Source: Lates calcarifer (Eukaryota > Chordata > Actinopteri > Centropomidae). From it: a stretch of 64,000 bases of DNA. Shown one piece after another: positions 48,583 to 60,295 of this stretch. How positions within the stretch are numbered: position 1 is the first letter of the stretch; every line of letters begins with the position of its first letter. The stretch is from assembly GCF_001640805.2 (NCBI RefSeq), contig NC_066853.1, forward strand, positions 23,991,173 through 24,055,172. Reading direction: 5' to 3'. The position numbers and the translations under genes were made by a program. The notes beneath the pieces are model-generated. The model made no database searches and was not told where the DNA came from. It worked only from the letters and a program-made list of their open reading frames with translations.

Positions 48583-48920
48583 GAGAGTATTTTCTGCTGG
48601 GCGTCCATTTTGCGTAAGTGTATCTTTTGAAGGGTTGTCAGTTTGTGTATTTTTATATATGTGATATGTGTCAGAGTGTGTGGCACAGGGATCTTCACAC
48701 ATGTTGATGAGCCTGTTTGTGTGTTCTCTCTGGTCAGCATGTGTGAGTGTGTGTGTGACAGGCGGGGTGTAGGGGGTGCCATTTTAATTTTAATGATGAA
48801 GTCAGTGGAGGAGAGATTGTTCTAATTTGCTGTGGCCTCCCCAGTGGCCCGGCATAATGGACTGAAAATGGGCTCCGAATTAATGTTAGGGTCTTCGAAA
48901 CACAGCCAGGTGGACTGGTC

Positions 48921-48928
48921 TATAAAAG
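48921..48928 (+). promoter_or_regulatory. candidate TATA box
   Basis: TATAAAAG preceded by GCCAGGTGGACTGGTC, which includes a CAGGTG E-box, and followed 25-35 bp later by an A/C-rich segment suitable for initiation (about 48950). The combination of a perfect TATA box, unique repeat-free upstream DNA (48780-48920) and a consensus splice donor 100 bp downstream is the best promoter signal in the window. No expression evidence is available from sequence alone. Confidence 0.4.
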
Positions 48929-48950
48929 CCCTACACAACTCAAAACAACA

Positions 48951-49022
48951 TGCACACAACGCACAGCACTCTTTAATCTGAACAGCGCTGCATGAGCTGA
49001 ATCACTCCATCAGCAGGGATAG
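48951..49022 (+). other. candidate non-coding first exon with splice donor
   Basis: If transcription starts about 30 bp after the TATA box, the first exon would run to 49022, where GGATAG|GTAAGA (GT at 49023) is a strong 5' splice site. Two ATGs in it are followed by stops within nine and three codons, so it would be a 5' untranslated exon. No downstream coding exon is recognised in the window; the remaining exons could lie beyond 64000 or the signal may be false. Confidence 0.35.
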
Positions 49023-49128
49023 GTAAGATATATTTGCTGACATTGTGTTTTAGTTATCATCGTAATCTCAACCAGAACTGAAAACTATCAAAACACCTAC
49101 TGTAGCTATGACTCAGTGAAGTGTTGCT

Positions 49129-49184
<56 letters not shown>
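49129..49184 (+). repeat. (TA)n(TG)n compound microsatellite
   Basis: About eight TA units followed by about 19 TG units. Confidence 0.95.
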
Positions 49185-49186
<2 letters not shown>

Positions 49187-49324
49187 ATCCACCACTTATA
49201 CAATACAATACACTGTGACACTTTCAATTGGAACTGTGTTTTATTAAGGAAATGTTCCTAAGCAACCCAACTTTGATTTCTGGAGGCCACATTTCTACTT
49301 AGGGTTTTTTGTTTTTTTCAAAAA

Positions 49325-49325
<1 letters not shown>

Positions 49326-49378
<53 letters not shown>

Positions 49379-49389
49379 TTTTTTTTTTT
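49326..49389 (+). repeat. (GT)n followed by poly(T)
   Basis: About 18 GT units followed by a 28-base T run, ending in a CTTTCAG that mimics a splice acceptor. Confidence 0.95.
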
Positions 49390-49399
49390 CTTTCAGCAG

Positions 49400-52300
49400 A
49401 ACAAAAGTCTCAGTCAATCTCCAATCTCAGTGGTGAATTTCCAGACTGTGACCAGTCTGCTTAAATATAGTTGCTAAGAAAATGTAATTTATGCAGTCTT
49501 CTCTTTGCAGGACTGAAATAACAGTTACATTTGGCCATCATAAAGATTTATAATGTAAAAAGTCTACTATTAACAGCCACAACAAAGGCATAGAGACATT
49601 GTTTACTTGAAGAGATGGAGAGATCCATCTGCTGAGATTGTCATGGTGAGTTTGTGAGTAAACTAAGCCTACACGAGACTAAAAAAATAAAATAAAACAT
49701 TGATGCTTTGAAATGTTATTTTTTCAGCTACCGTCACAAATAACAAAATGACCTTTCCCAATAAGAAATGAGGAAGTGCCCCAGCACCCCCACACCACTG
49801 GAGTTTGGGTGGTAAACAGCAGGATGTTTCCTTTGTTCCTCACATCATGGTGTGTTTGTTTGCATAATTTCTCCACATTTGCAGGTCCAAGCCAAGATCA
49901 CCTCAGACATGAAAGATATTTAGTGTGTGTGTGTGTGTGTGTTTGTACTACCAGCTCTCCATGCTTCTCTTCCACTAGCCCCTCACACATACACACACAC
50001 ACACACTCACCAATCTACATTTTGGTCATTTTAGCTGGTGAGTTTTCCCAAAGCAGCTTATTTTTTTCAAGGACACACTTGATCAGATTTTGACCAAACC
50101 TATGGGAATGTCACTGCTGGGTTTCAGGATTAGCAAAAATACTGAGTGGTTTAAATGAGGATATTAAATTGCAGGTGATAACAATATATTTGCCACTGAT
50201 TGGCCCTGGGAGGGATTACATCATAAGACAGGTGAGATGAGCATATTCATGCTTATATTCAGCTGACCAAATTCAGTCAGGCACTTCGATTTCTTGTCTC
50301 AGGAAATCTGGTTTGAAGTCTTTAGATAGCAGGATTTCACCACATCTTAAAGTTTAGTGAATCGACTCCCCCGACTTCATCTTGTTGTAGCTCCTTGTTT
50401 GCTTCACTGCACCCTGAAAAACACTACAGGGCCCTGTGTCTCAAGGCAAATTAGACTTCTCTCACTTCTAGTCAAAGCAGAGGAACAAAAAGAGAGCAAA
50501 GAGACTGACAATGAGAGAGAAACAGCACTGGTGGAGGCGACAAGGATGAAACAGACAAAACAGATTCTACATGTTCTTTATTTTCTGTCTTCTTGTCAGT
50601 GGTCTACAGTGTCTTGTGCATCAGTGTACAATTAATCACTTTCACTGTAATTGCAGGGGCTGGATGGGTAGGTAGGTAGAAAAACTGACTCATGATTACT
50701 GCTCTCGAGTTAGGTTCACATTGCGATACATGCTACCTCGGAAGAATAGGTATGAAGATCAATGACTAGGAGAAAACAACAAAGATGCACTTACAGAAAC
50801 ACAGAGAAAGCTTCAAGGTTTCTAGTTTCCAGGATTGGGTTGCCCCAGTTAAGTTTGAGTGTAAGGTCCCTCCCAAGGTCATAAGTACTCGCTACTCACG
50901 TCACTAAACTGGGTTGCATCATTTACTTAATAAACATCTTAGCTAGTTAAAGCTTAAATAATGTGGAAATCAGTTTCTAAAACTGTTTTCTCATGTGAAC
51001 TCCAGATAATGTCCAGAGAATCAGATATGGACATTCTCTGATGTTGTCCCGTCACACATACAGCACACAGTCAGAGGATGGGAAAGTGAGAGTGAGACTT
51101 AGACTGAGGTTTCAGCGAGGACTGGTGCCTGCAGGTAGAGCGTGCAGGAGACCAGTGCTGCAGGACATCGTACCAACTTGCTCGCTGTGAATTTCTCCAG
51201 ACAATTACCTACTTCATTCACACATGGGTTCACTCGGACATTACACAGACTGTATACTAAGGATAAAGTTAGCTGGATAAAGTCTGTTTAAAGTCCACTT
51301 ATACTGATGTGTACATTAGTGTTCACACTTCAGCTCTATCAGGTAATTTCTAGAAAAATTCAGGTTTGCAGTGCATGTGTGAACCATTAGCATTATCATT
51401 AACATTAGCCAGCCAATGTAGGCTTTGTCAGTAGTTTAGTTAGTTCTGCAACAGTTGCACTTGGATGTTAATATTCTAAACTACTAATCTATATGAAAAC
51501 CATTTTCAGCAGTGGAACCCAATTTAACTAAATAAGGATGCATTACTAAATTTGCTAATTTAGTAGTGCACAAAGCTTCACTTACACACAGTTAACACTT
51601 ACACACATTACACTTTAGATTTAACCATTTTCTCGTCCTTAAAACTTCCCTGTTTACTTGGCCAGAAAAATAATTTGTTTTAGCAGCAAATTCATTCATT
51701 CACTGATTCAGTTACCATTCCCAGTCTTTTAACCCACACTTTCCACAACTAACTAAGACAAACAAATATTTTCACAACTAATAAAAATGTGTTACAGCAC
51801 TAAATAACAGAATATAGAAGCATGCTGTGTCATTTGCCTTTTTTGCCTTAAGAACCAGGCTTTTTAGTCTCCAAAGATAACATATTTGGTGATTTGCCCA
51901 CAGCACCATCTTCCATCACGGAACAGTTTGTGTGTCTGTGTGTGTGTGAGTGAGGAGCAGTTGTTCTGAGACTCCAATGTCTGGTCTCAGTTCCAAACAG
52001 ACTCGGCCAAGGAGTCTGCAAGCCAGAAATCTCAGCCTGTGGCCAAGTAATCAATGAACCATTTGTACTGATCATAAGTCCTATCAGGCCCTGCTGATAT
52101 GCTGATTTCCTGCTATGAGACAAGAAAGACATGCTGGCTTAAAGGAAAGGGATGAAAGAATGATAACACTGCAGCTCAGCCATACTTATTTGATCTTGAT
52201 TGTTCTGCAGTAACTCTAATTCAGTTTGTCAGTTTGACATTTAGGGCAGGAAATACACAGATACAGGAAGACATGTGGTTAGACAAACACACCACGACAG

Positions 52301-53790
52301 ACAGCTTCATGGGGTGAATACAGCAACATGAGGACCTGTCCAGACTAATGCCATCTAAAGGCTAATGGTCAAAACTGATACAACAGAGGTTAAGCTATCC
52401 TGACTTTTAGATGAACATGAGATTATGACCAACCCATTATGCATAACTCATTAGCATCTTTCATTAGCCCCCCCACTTACAATGATTATGGTATTTCTTT
52501 TATATGAAAGAGGAACCCACAGAGAATTTGGTTCATTCTCACCGCTCTCACAAGCGTTACCAGTGGCAGTAGCCAGTTTTCAGTGAAGAAACTCTAAAAG
52601 CCTACTGTGCACTACCTGCCCAGCACTAAATGGCAAACAAAATTAACAACAACTACTAAACAACAACTAACAAAATTTTAAACTAGCCCGACTGTATCGT
52701 CCTCAGGAGTTAGTGAAGACCAAAACAGAGCTAAAAAATGACAGTGACTCCTGCACCTGCATTCACGGGATGAATTGCTAATGCTTTTGCCAAAGGTGAT
52801 TCACCCATTATTATCACCTTATTAAGTTGATAAATTGCATGTTTCCATATCTAGAAGTTGGTCCCATTGTGATTAAAAGCTGGTAGTGCTAAGTCTCTAA
52901 TCAGGAAACATTAAACCATTGCAGAAGAGGAGGGTTTAAGGAGAGTAATAGCTACAAGCAATGCAATGCAATGCCATTTTTCAATTATTCAAAGTTTTGT
53001 TGTTTCCACTACAGTTCTTTTTTTAATGTAAAATTTGAAAATGTGCTTAAAAACACTAACACTAACTAATAACATTTATAATGGCTCCATCCAGTTCAAG
53101 TTTCACAGTAAGCTGTCAGAAAGCATGCACAATACCAGGACCCTGAAACTGAAGCAGCTGTGTGGGATTCAGCCATCATTAATTCTTTTATTTACACCTG
53201 TGCTTCTGCTGTGACAAAATGTCCTCTGTGAAAAAGGCCTGTAAAGCAGCAAACACAAAGTACAGTGGGATAATAGACTTAAGCCAAGCCAACCCAACCT
53301 CAGAGGGAAAATAAGCAGAGATACAGTACAGAACAGAGTCAGATAGAGCCGGTAAGTGTAGAGGGTGAGGATCCTCAGTATGAAAATGGAAACAGACAGA
53401 ATCAAAGGTCTGAGAATTTGCAATAAAGTCTTCAACTTCTCCACAGTCTGTTCCACTCCATTATCTGCTAGATCAGCTTTTTCCAGTCCTCAGTCTGCCA
53501 CTGTGTCCCAATAAAGTAGAGTGGCTGCCTCGCCTGGACTGATCTGACAACACATGGACAGAATCAATCAACACTTCCAATCAAGCCTAATGGAAAACAG
53601 TGTTCAGTTAAAACACAACGTAAGGGTGTGGCTGTGTTGCTTCCTGAGTGAGTGTGTGTGTGTGTATTTGCAGGAGCCACAAAGAGAGCAAGACCTCCCT
53701 CATCTTGTAAATAGTAATTAACACAAACAGTAATGACCACACTTGCAAGAACTTGTTAACTGAGCAACATTTATTTTAAATTCATAATTT
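49400..53790. other. non-coding stretch, possible worn repeats
   Basis: (GT)n at 49923-49942 and short (CA) at 49987-50007. 51050-51330 (GTGAATTTCTCCAGACAATT ... CATTCACACATGGGTTCACT) resembles a known fish DNA repeat, from memory only. 51985-52130 is repeat-free and may be conserved. The 57-bp open segment 50175-50231 is bounded by GCAG and GTGAGA but stands alone. No gene recognised. Confidence 0.45.
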
Positions 53791-53795
53791 GGAGT

Positions 53796-54172
53796 GGAGT
53801 TTGCATGTTCTCCCTGTGTATGTGTGGGTTCTCTCCGGGTACTCCAGCTTCCTCCCACAGTCCAAAGACATGACATGTTAGGTTAGTTGGTGACACCCAT
53901 AGGTGTGAATGTGAGTGTGAATAGTTGTTTGCCTGTATGTGTTGGCCCTGTGATGGACTGGTGATCTGTACAGGGTGTACCCCGCTTCTCGCCCAGTGTC
54001 TCGCCAGTCCATCACAGGGCCAACACATATAGACAAACAACCATTCACACTCACATTCACACCTACAGGCAATTTAGAGTCATCAATTAACCTAAGCTGC
54101 ATTTCTTTGGTCTGTGGGAGGAAGCTGGGGTCCCCAGAGAGAACCCACACAAACACAGGGAGAACATGCTCC
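53796..54172. repeat. head-to-head fish repeat forming a long hairpin
   Basis: 53797-53963 (GCATGTTCTCCCTGTGTATG ... CCCTGTGATGGACTGG) and 54002-54172 are reverse complements over about 170 bp at roughly 85-90 percent, with a loop of about 38 bp (CTGTACAGGGTGTACCCC region). Each arm is a copy of a very common fish interspersed repeat with the hallmark CTTCCTCCCACAGTCCAAA. A tail of the same family occurs at 57112-57149. The head-to-head arrangement makes a long cruciform or double-stranded RNA stem. Confidence 0.85.
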
Positions 54173-54932
54173 AGACAGAAGAGCCGGAACCTTCCTGCTG
54201 TGAGGCGACAGTGCTTAAACCTTATTTTTAACGTCATTGTATTATTTTGCTATTTGTTTATAATTTTGGTATTTTGATTTGTTTCTATGACTCACTGATA
54301 AAACTAAAATTAGCAGAGTTGTAGGACACATTATACACCACCTTTTATAACAGAAATATAGAGCACACTTGTTTCTTGTGCACAGTAAAATATAATTTGC
54401 AAATAGAATTCTAAATATACCACCCAAGGTTCACAACATTGTAAATGAACCTATTTATGATTCTTATGTTGATGTTTTTTGTGATTACTGTCCAGAAGCT
54501 GCATGTGCCTGGGTCTCAGTAGTGAACTGAAACATTCCATATTTGCAGTGATGTTAGGTAGATTACATGGCTGGTACACAGACAACACAAACAGGTCATT
54601 ATTCTTTAATTAGCATCACAGTTACCGCCAGCTTCTGCCGACACAGCTGCTGTGTGTCAACAAGCATTTGCACTGCTGATAATGCTACTGCTGTCAAACT
54701 GGAGGCCTATTTGTTTCTGAGAAAGCTGACATTTAACTGTCTTGTGTATTTAGTGGTCTTTTTGAATCTCAGTCACTACAAGGTTTAGATTCTAATTTTC
54801 AGTTTCAAATTTTCTCATTTAATCCACTGAAATAAGACATAAAGTAAACTTTCAGGTTCTTCTCTTCTCTATGTCTCTGGAGCTCATTTGGTCGCTGTAA
54901 AGATATACATAATTGTTGATGCATAGTCAAAA

Positions 54933-54935
<3 letters not shown>

Positions 54936-55009
<74 letters not shown>
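54936..55009 (+). repeat. (TC)n(AC)n compound microsatellite
   Basis: About 20 TC units, TTTT, then about 15 AC units. Confidence 0.97.
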
Positions 55010-55013
<4 letters not shown>

Positions 55014-55375
55014 TCATGCCAGGTCTGCAGCTCTCTGCCAGGGCTGTTGTTCACCCCCACAATCAATAAATGTCAGAGAGAAACCTCAGCACTGGCCAGA
55101 GGGGCCTCATTCATTTTCACTCACTCACATTCACACATCCTCACTGGCCGTCTTTCTCTCCATCTATCTAAAATTCAAGTTAAGGTATCCTTTAGGACAA
55201 ATAACATTACAATAAGCATTAAAATACTGCATGCAATGCCATAGCAAAAGTAGCCTAATAATAAACACATGGGAAAACAAGCAAACAAATGTATGGCTAA
55301 TTTGTGACTCATAATACTACCATTATTATCATTGCTATAATATTAATCTTATCTGCTACTATGATACTAGGGGTC

Positions 55376-55535
55376 TAGGTTCCAAAGCTGTAACTAATAA
55401 TTATTTGTCACTGTTACTTAATCTGCTGCTATTTTCTCAATTAAGCAGTTCATCTATAAGATGCCAGAAAATGGTGAAAAATGCTCATCACAATTTCCTA
55501 AATCCCAAAGTAAGATCTTCCATTATTTAATTACA
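55376..55535 (-). repeat. dispersed fish repeat, minus-strand copy
   Basis: The reverse complement carries GTGATGAGCATTTTTCACCA, TTTTCTGGCATCTTATAG and TTAATTGAGAAAATAG in the same order as 27884-28160, whose GTGATGTGCATTTTTCACTA it matches closely. Non-coding. Confidence 0.7.
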
Positions 55536-55539
55536 GTCC

Positions 55540-56280
55540 TCAGACTATCATCAGGCAAATTTCATGCATTGAAAGCATAGCCTGCACTCTTTGAATAACA
55601 TTTTGTAGTATCAGTTGATAATATCAGCTGATTCTGCCATGATGAATTTTATCATTTATTATCAAGAACCAAATAAGATTGAATTTTACCATTTCACCAT
55701 CTTATTTTACTAGGTCACTTTATCTTGTTTTATTTCCACCATTTTACTTGAAAGAAAAATCCACCAAACATTTTTTCATGTTACTGAGTATTTAGTATTA
55801 TTTACAGAATAATCTGTTGTATCAAAATTGAGATATTTTCTCGCTAATGTGAAATTGTATCTTATTATGGTTCATATCCACAACTTCATTAATAGCATGT
55901 AGTGTTTCATAATAACAAGATAATAGCTCCTAATTTTGAGAAAGTATTTCATAATTATTGGGAAAATTTATCATATTTCTGACTGAAAAACAATTTTTGC
56001 ATAAACCATAGATTTCTGTTGCTGGGGGGTTATTATTACAGTAAGACAAAGTTTGTTGACAAATTAGATTCACCCATTTTTTGGAATGTGTTTAAAAACT
56101 GGTTTTGTCTCAATTCTACCCTACACTGTTTGAGTTAGAGTCTCAGTTGCTGTAGTTTTCAATAACTGATTGGGATATTTTGAGTCACACTATAATTGTG
56201 ATGTCAGTATGTATTGATTTTTGATACCACTGAGGGTCTTTTGTGCTGTCTCTCCCCCTCAGTTCATTAGTTAAATAAAG
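55540..56280. other. AT-rich non-coding stretch
   Basis: Nothing recognised; ATTTTATCATTTATTA-type sequence without ORFs. Confidence 0.5.
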
Positions 56281-56283
56281 GTT

Positions 56284-56515
56284 TCAGCTGGAGGAGGTCT
56301 TCTGCCCCGTATATGTCTGGTTTGTCTGGCTGCTGCACTGTTGAATTTGAGCTGCTCCCCAGGTGAAGCTCAGCTTCTTTCTATGACACCTAGGCCTTTG
56401 GAATATTAATATTTCAGTCTTTTGGAGGTTAAAATCCAGGGCAGAAGTGTGGCAGAACATGTCTAACAGAGGCAGGTACTGCTGTAGACATTCTGCTAGA
56501 GGAGTCACAACACTC
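56284..56515 (-). pseudogene. LINE reverse transcriptase C-terminal fragment
   Basis: A 74-codon minus-strand frame reads PLAECLQQYLPLLDMFCHTS, then ALDFNLQKTEILIFQRPRC and ends IQQCSSQTNQTYTGQKTSSS. This fits the region just after the catalytic block of fish LINE polymerases, where LQQSL-x-LL-x-C-x-W-AL-x-VN-x-KKT-x-IMIFQ and the later SYTYLG occur. The fragment ends at 56284 with no matching polymerase beyond. It belongs to a different LINE lineage from the one at 5377-6872. Only about 230 bp survive, with no tail. Confidence 0.65.
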
Positions 56516-56519
56516 AGAG

Positions 56520-59500
56520 ATGAGTCATGTAGACAGACCGGGGGCTGGTTTTAGATAAATGTTGCACTGTTTTTGTTTGTTGGCCCAGATTACATGACAG
56601 ATAATGCTGTCTTGCTAATTGGTTAGATTTCATTTTGAGCCTAGAACATGTTACATTTGCAGTACTAAACACTGTCAGTCTTGTCATCAAAAGTCATAAG
56701 TAAACCAAACTTTCCATGAAACACCACACTTTTCAAAGACTTGCTTTTCTATGCTATGACTTAATGTTTACTTCCATCCAGTATCAGTTTGTCTCTGTTA
56801 CCTCTTCTTTGGATCGTTATCTGTATCATCTGGACCACATGTAAACAGCAGCCATCCACAAATTCTAATTCAGAAACAGACTTTTGGAAACAGTGAGGCA
56901 GACACCTGTGCTAACTTCTTGACTGGGCCAGTCATGACGAATCCTTCCCTGACTCGTCACAGTCTTATCATGTGACCTATTTCAGCCTCAACTACCAGCG
57001 GTTAATGACCATGAGTCTTTGCTAGCAGCTGCTGTTCGACTGCAGAGTAGACTATCTGCTTCCTTTTTATGTCAGCATGTGCATGCCTTGTGTAGGTGAA
57101 TGGTAATGTGACCCTTAACAGATAAGCGGTACAGATAATGGATGGATAGTGTGGACAGAGATTATTTCTGATAGGATCGCTCATTTGAACTGACATTGCC
57201 TTTGTTTAAGATGCTGTTTTAAAATGAAAACATATTAGTGTGGACATAACCTAAGTGTGTTGTGGAAATGAATAATTTCAATTTTGTTTTCTTTAATATC
57301 ACTACTTACGATGTATGTACTACAAATGTAAAGGTGATTCAGATAATATCTTTTATACAGTTTGTAACAGAATTATGTAGCATTGTGTTATTAACACACT
57401 GATCAAATTAGTTATTAGAGTAACAATGTAAGCCTACTGAGGCCCTCTAATAAGGGACTCAAGCATGGTGTATGATGCCTCTCTTTTTCACCCTGAAGTC
57501 AGGCAGGTACGTGCACTTAAGTCTCCACAAATCAACACTTTTCCCTGAGCATAGGAGTAGTTTGTCTTCACTCTGGCTCTTTTCTGGATGAAATAATAAT
57601 TTCATGACAGCCTGAGGGACAGTGACTGACTGTTTCACTGACAGGTTTCTTCAGGAATGATTAAAGGAAATTTTTTATGCTTTGTTGGAATTCATGGAGT
57701 TTACCTTCTTAACCACACGAAAATGCAGAAATATGGAGATAAAAGGATGTGAAATATAGATATTGAACTTTTTAAAGGAACCATAAGAGGTAAACCACTT
57801 CAGAAGATCTCTTCCATTATTGCTACATACTGTAGCTGCTTAGTTTGCCGCTACAAAGCTGCCTTTTCTCCCAAGGTCATTCTTGATGCTGCTGGCAGAT
57901 TCTTTCAATGCTGCCTCTGTCTTTTCTTTGATATGTGCCCCCCTCTCACTTCACCTCAGTAGCATCATCATGAACCAGAATCTATATTACTTAAATAATA
58001 TATAATATACTGGATTTTTTTCTAAACATACAAATGCATGCTTTACCAATATACACATTCAAACATTACATCAATTTTGTCCTCTTTTCAGTTTCTTCAT
58101 ATCTTCTCAAACTGACGTTCATTAAACCCCTGCCCCCAAACAGAAACTGTCCAATCATAGTTTAGCAATAATAAATAGGCACAGAAATACTTGTCAAGCT
58201 ATGTACATGTTAAAGTGGTACATATAAGGGTATAATAAGAGCAATACTTTGTGTAGTATGAGTAGTGTGTAGTATTTCACCACTGTATGGAAGCCAGTCC
58301 TGAACGCTGCTATATCAGGCTGTAGGCTACCATTAGCAGGTGGTTTCATGGACATATTCAGTTTGGTGCAAAAATAATACCTCAGTGGAAAATGCAACAT
58401 AACCTGAAATGAATACACAGAAACACAAAGCTCATAGTACAATTATATAATTTTCCATGTTTTTTTGTTTTGTTTTGTTTTGCTTTGTTTTTCAGTCATT
58501 TGAGGTTTGACAGTTGCTCTTTTAGATACATTATCTAGTTGTGGCCTCTTCCTCTGCAGCAGTGTGATGGCACAATCTGAACCATCGCTAGCTGTTTATC
58601 TTGATGCACAAAATTCTTTATATTCACATTGGTGGATGGATGGATGTGTTTTCTGAAGATTTGAATTTGAACTTCAATTGGAGGAAAATTTCACCGTCAC
58701 ATTACTGTTATCTCACGTTAATACACATGCTGTGCAAGAACACAAAGCCTGACAGCTGTAGCAACAGCAACCAAAAGGAGAAAGGCTTCACAAATGTCAA
58801 CTCTGGCTCTTTTTTCTTTCTTTTTCTTTTCTTTTTTTGGTAGTATTCATGATATTTATCCATTTTAGTTCTTTCTCCATAGTCTGGTTCTCTTCATATC
58901 CCTTCCCCCTGCATGAGTATGACACTATCACACTTTCTTAGTCGGTCTATCTCTCTTCCTTTTCCTCTCTTTGGGTCTTTATTGGCATCTCACTCACAGT
59001 GATGTTGCTGATACAGAGGACTGACACTACCACTAAAACACTACCACTGTTTTAAGAGACTGAAGGTAAAACAAGCTCATACTCCAACTCATAATCCATT
59101 ACACCTGAAGTAAAAGCGTAACCTGGCTGCCATGTGTGCCCAGGTTTTGATGATGATGTCATATTCTGGCTGTGGCCACAGTAAGGTAACCCTGCCAGAA
59201 CTATAAAAATGTCTGGGAAGGACACATCTGTGCAACCACTGCCAGAGGAGACTTCAAGTTATTTCTTTTCCCTCCTCCACTATTTGGAGAGCATACAGCA
59301 CAGTGACACCAACATTAATTTCCAGATCACAGGAAAGGATGAGTGGATTTTGCAGGTTTCAGATCGACACCAACTTCCAACAGTCCAAATAAATGCCATG
59401 ATGCACCAAAAGCCAAGTTCGACTGTGATGAACCAAGCTAAAGAAAATATTCATTTCAATTTATAACCCAGTAATCCAATCCACTGCATCATGTGTTTTA

Positions 59501-59920
59501 TGTCCTTTATCTCTTCATTTTATTATTGCATTGTATTGTATATTTTTGTGTTCTCTGCTGCAGGTCAGTTTTCCCTCATGGACAATAAAGTCTTGAACCT
59601 TGAAAACCTGTTTTGTTGCTATGTTATTAAGGCACCTAGGCAACAACTCATGGCAGATATTTTCAGGACAGTGTGCTTCCATGTTGTCTTAAAAAATAGC
59701 TCTAATTTTCTCTGTATCTGCAATGGTGATTTTATAAGCGCTAAACCATTTACAGACATCAAAGAACAAAGCCACTGTCCCAGCTAACAAAATAATGTGC
59801 TGCAGGGCATCCACTGAATGCACCACAAGGATATGAAAATGATTTTTATCAATGTTTTCTTAAATGTGCCAAAACCAAAGGGTACACCACTGATTTAAAA
59901 GAACTGGTTCGATTTGACAT
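56520..59920. other. non-coding stretch, no gene confirmed
   Basis: 57112-57149 (GATAAGCGGTACAGATAATG then GATGGATA) is the tail of the fish repeat seen at 53796-54172. T-rich runs at 58462-58493 and 58806-58838. An 85-codon plus-strand frame at 59209-59466 starts with a good ATG context and is followed 118 bp later by AATAAA (59584-59589), but no family is recognised; 59470-59610 resembles the 3' end of a retroelement (ATGGACAATAAAGTCTTGAA). Confidence 0.45.
57112..57149 (+). repeat. tail of common fish interspersed repeat
   Basis: GATAAGCGGTACAGATAATG followed by GATGGATA is the characteristic 3' end of the repeat whose body is at 53796-54172. Confidence 0.6.
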
Positions 59921-59922
59921 CA

Positions 59923-60115
59923 ACAGTGGTGGAAAGTAACTGAATATATTTCCTCAAGTGCCATATTTACAATATGTACAATTTTGAGATTCTTGTATTT
60001 GACTCATTGTTTCCATTTTATGCTACTTTTTAATTCTACTCCACTACATTTTTGATGGAAATGTTGTACTTAAAAAAACATATGATAAGCTTATAAAGTC
60101 CAAAGCAATGTTAAA
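59923..60115 (+). repeat. common fish repeat (GTGGTGGAAAGTAACT type)
   Basis: Begins CAGTGGTGGAAAGTAACTGA, then CCTCAAGTGCCATATTTACA, TTGTATTTGACTCATTGTTT, TATGCTACTTTTTAATTCTA, CTCCACTACATTTTTGATGG and AACATATGATAAGCTTATAA. I recognise this order as one of the most abundant non-coding repeats of spiny-rayed fish. There is only one copy in the window. Confidence 0.7.
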
Positions 60116-60295
60116 GATCAGTGGTCTGTGTACATTTAAACCAATTTCACCAGTAGAATGAGAGTAGGGGAAATGAACAAATTCTTGTTTTGTTTGTTTT
60201 TTGTTTGTTTAACCAACAAAACACAGAAACAAGAACTTGAATTCTCCTTTCTCAGTTTATATTCAAAAACCAAATATAATGGGATTATTTATTGA

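Noticed and set aside
49363..49399. Splice acceptor after the poly(T) run
   Set aside because: The polypyrimidine tract is the end of a (GT)n(T)n microsatellite; no open exon or donor follows.
50175..50231. 57-bp open segment between GCAG and GTGAGA, exon-like
   Set aside because: The acceptor has almost no polypyrimidine tract, the segment resembles repeat-like fish DNA, and no neighbouring exon supports it.
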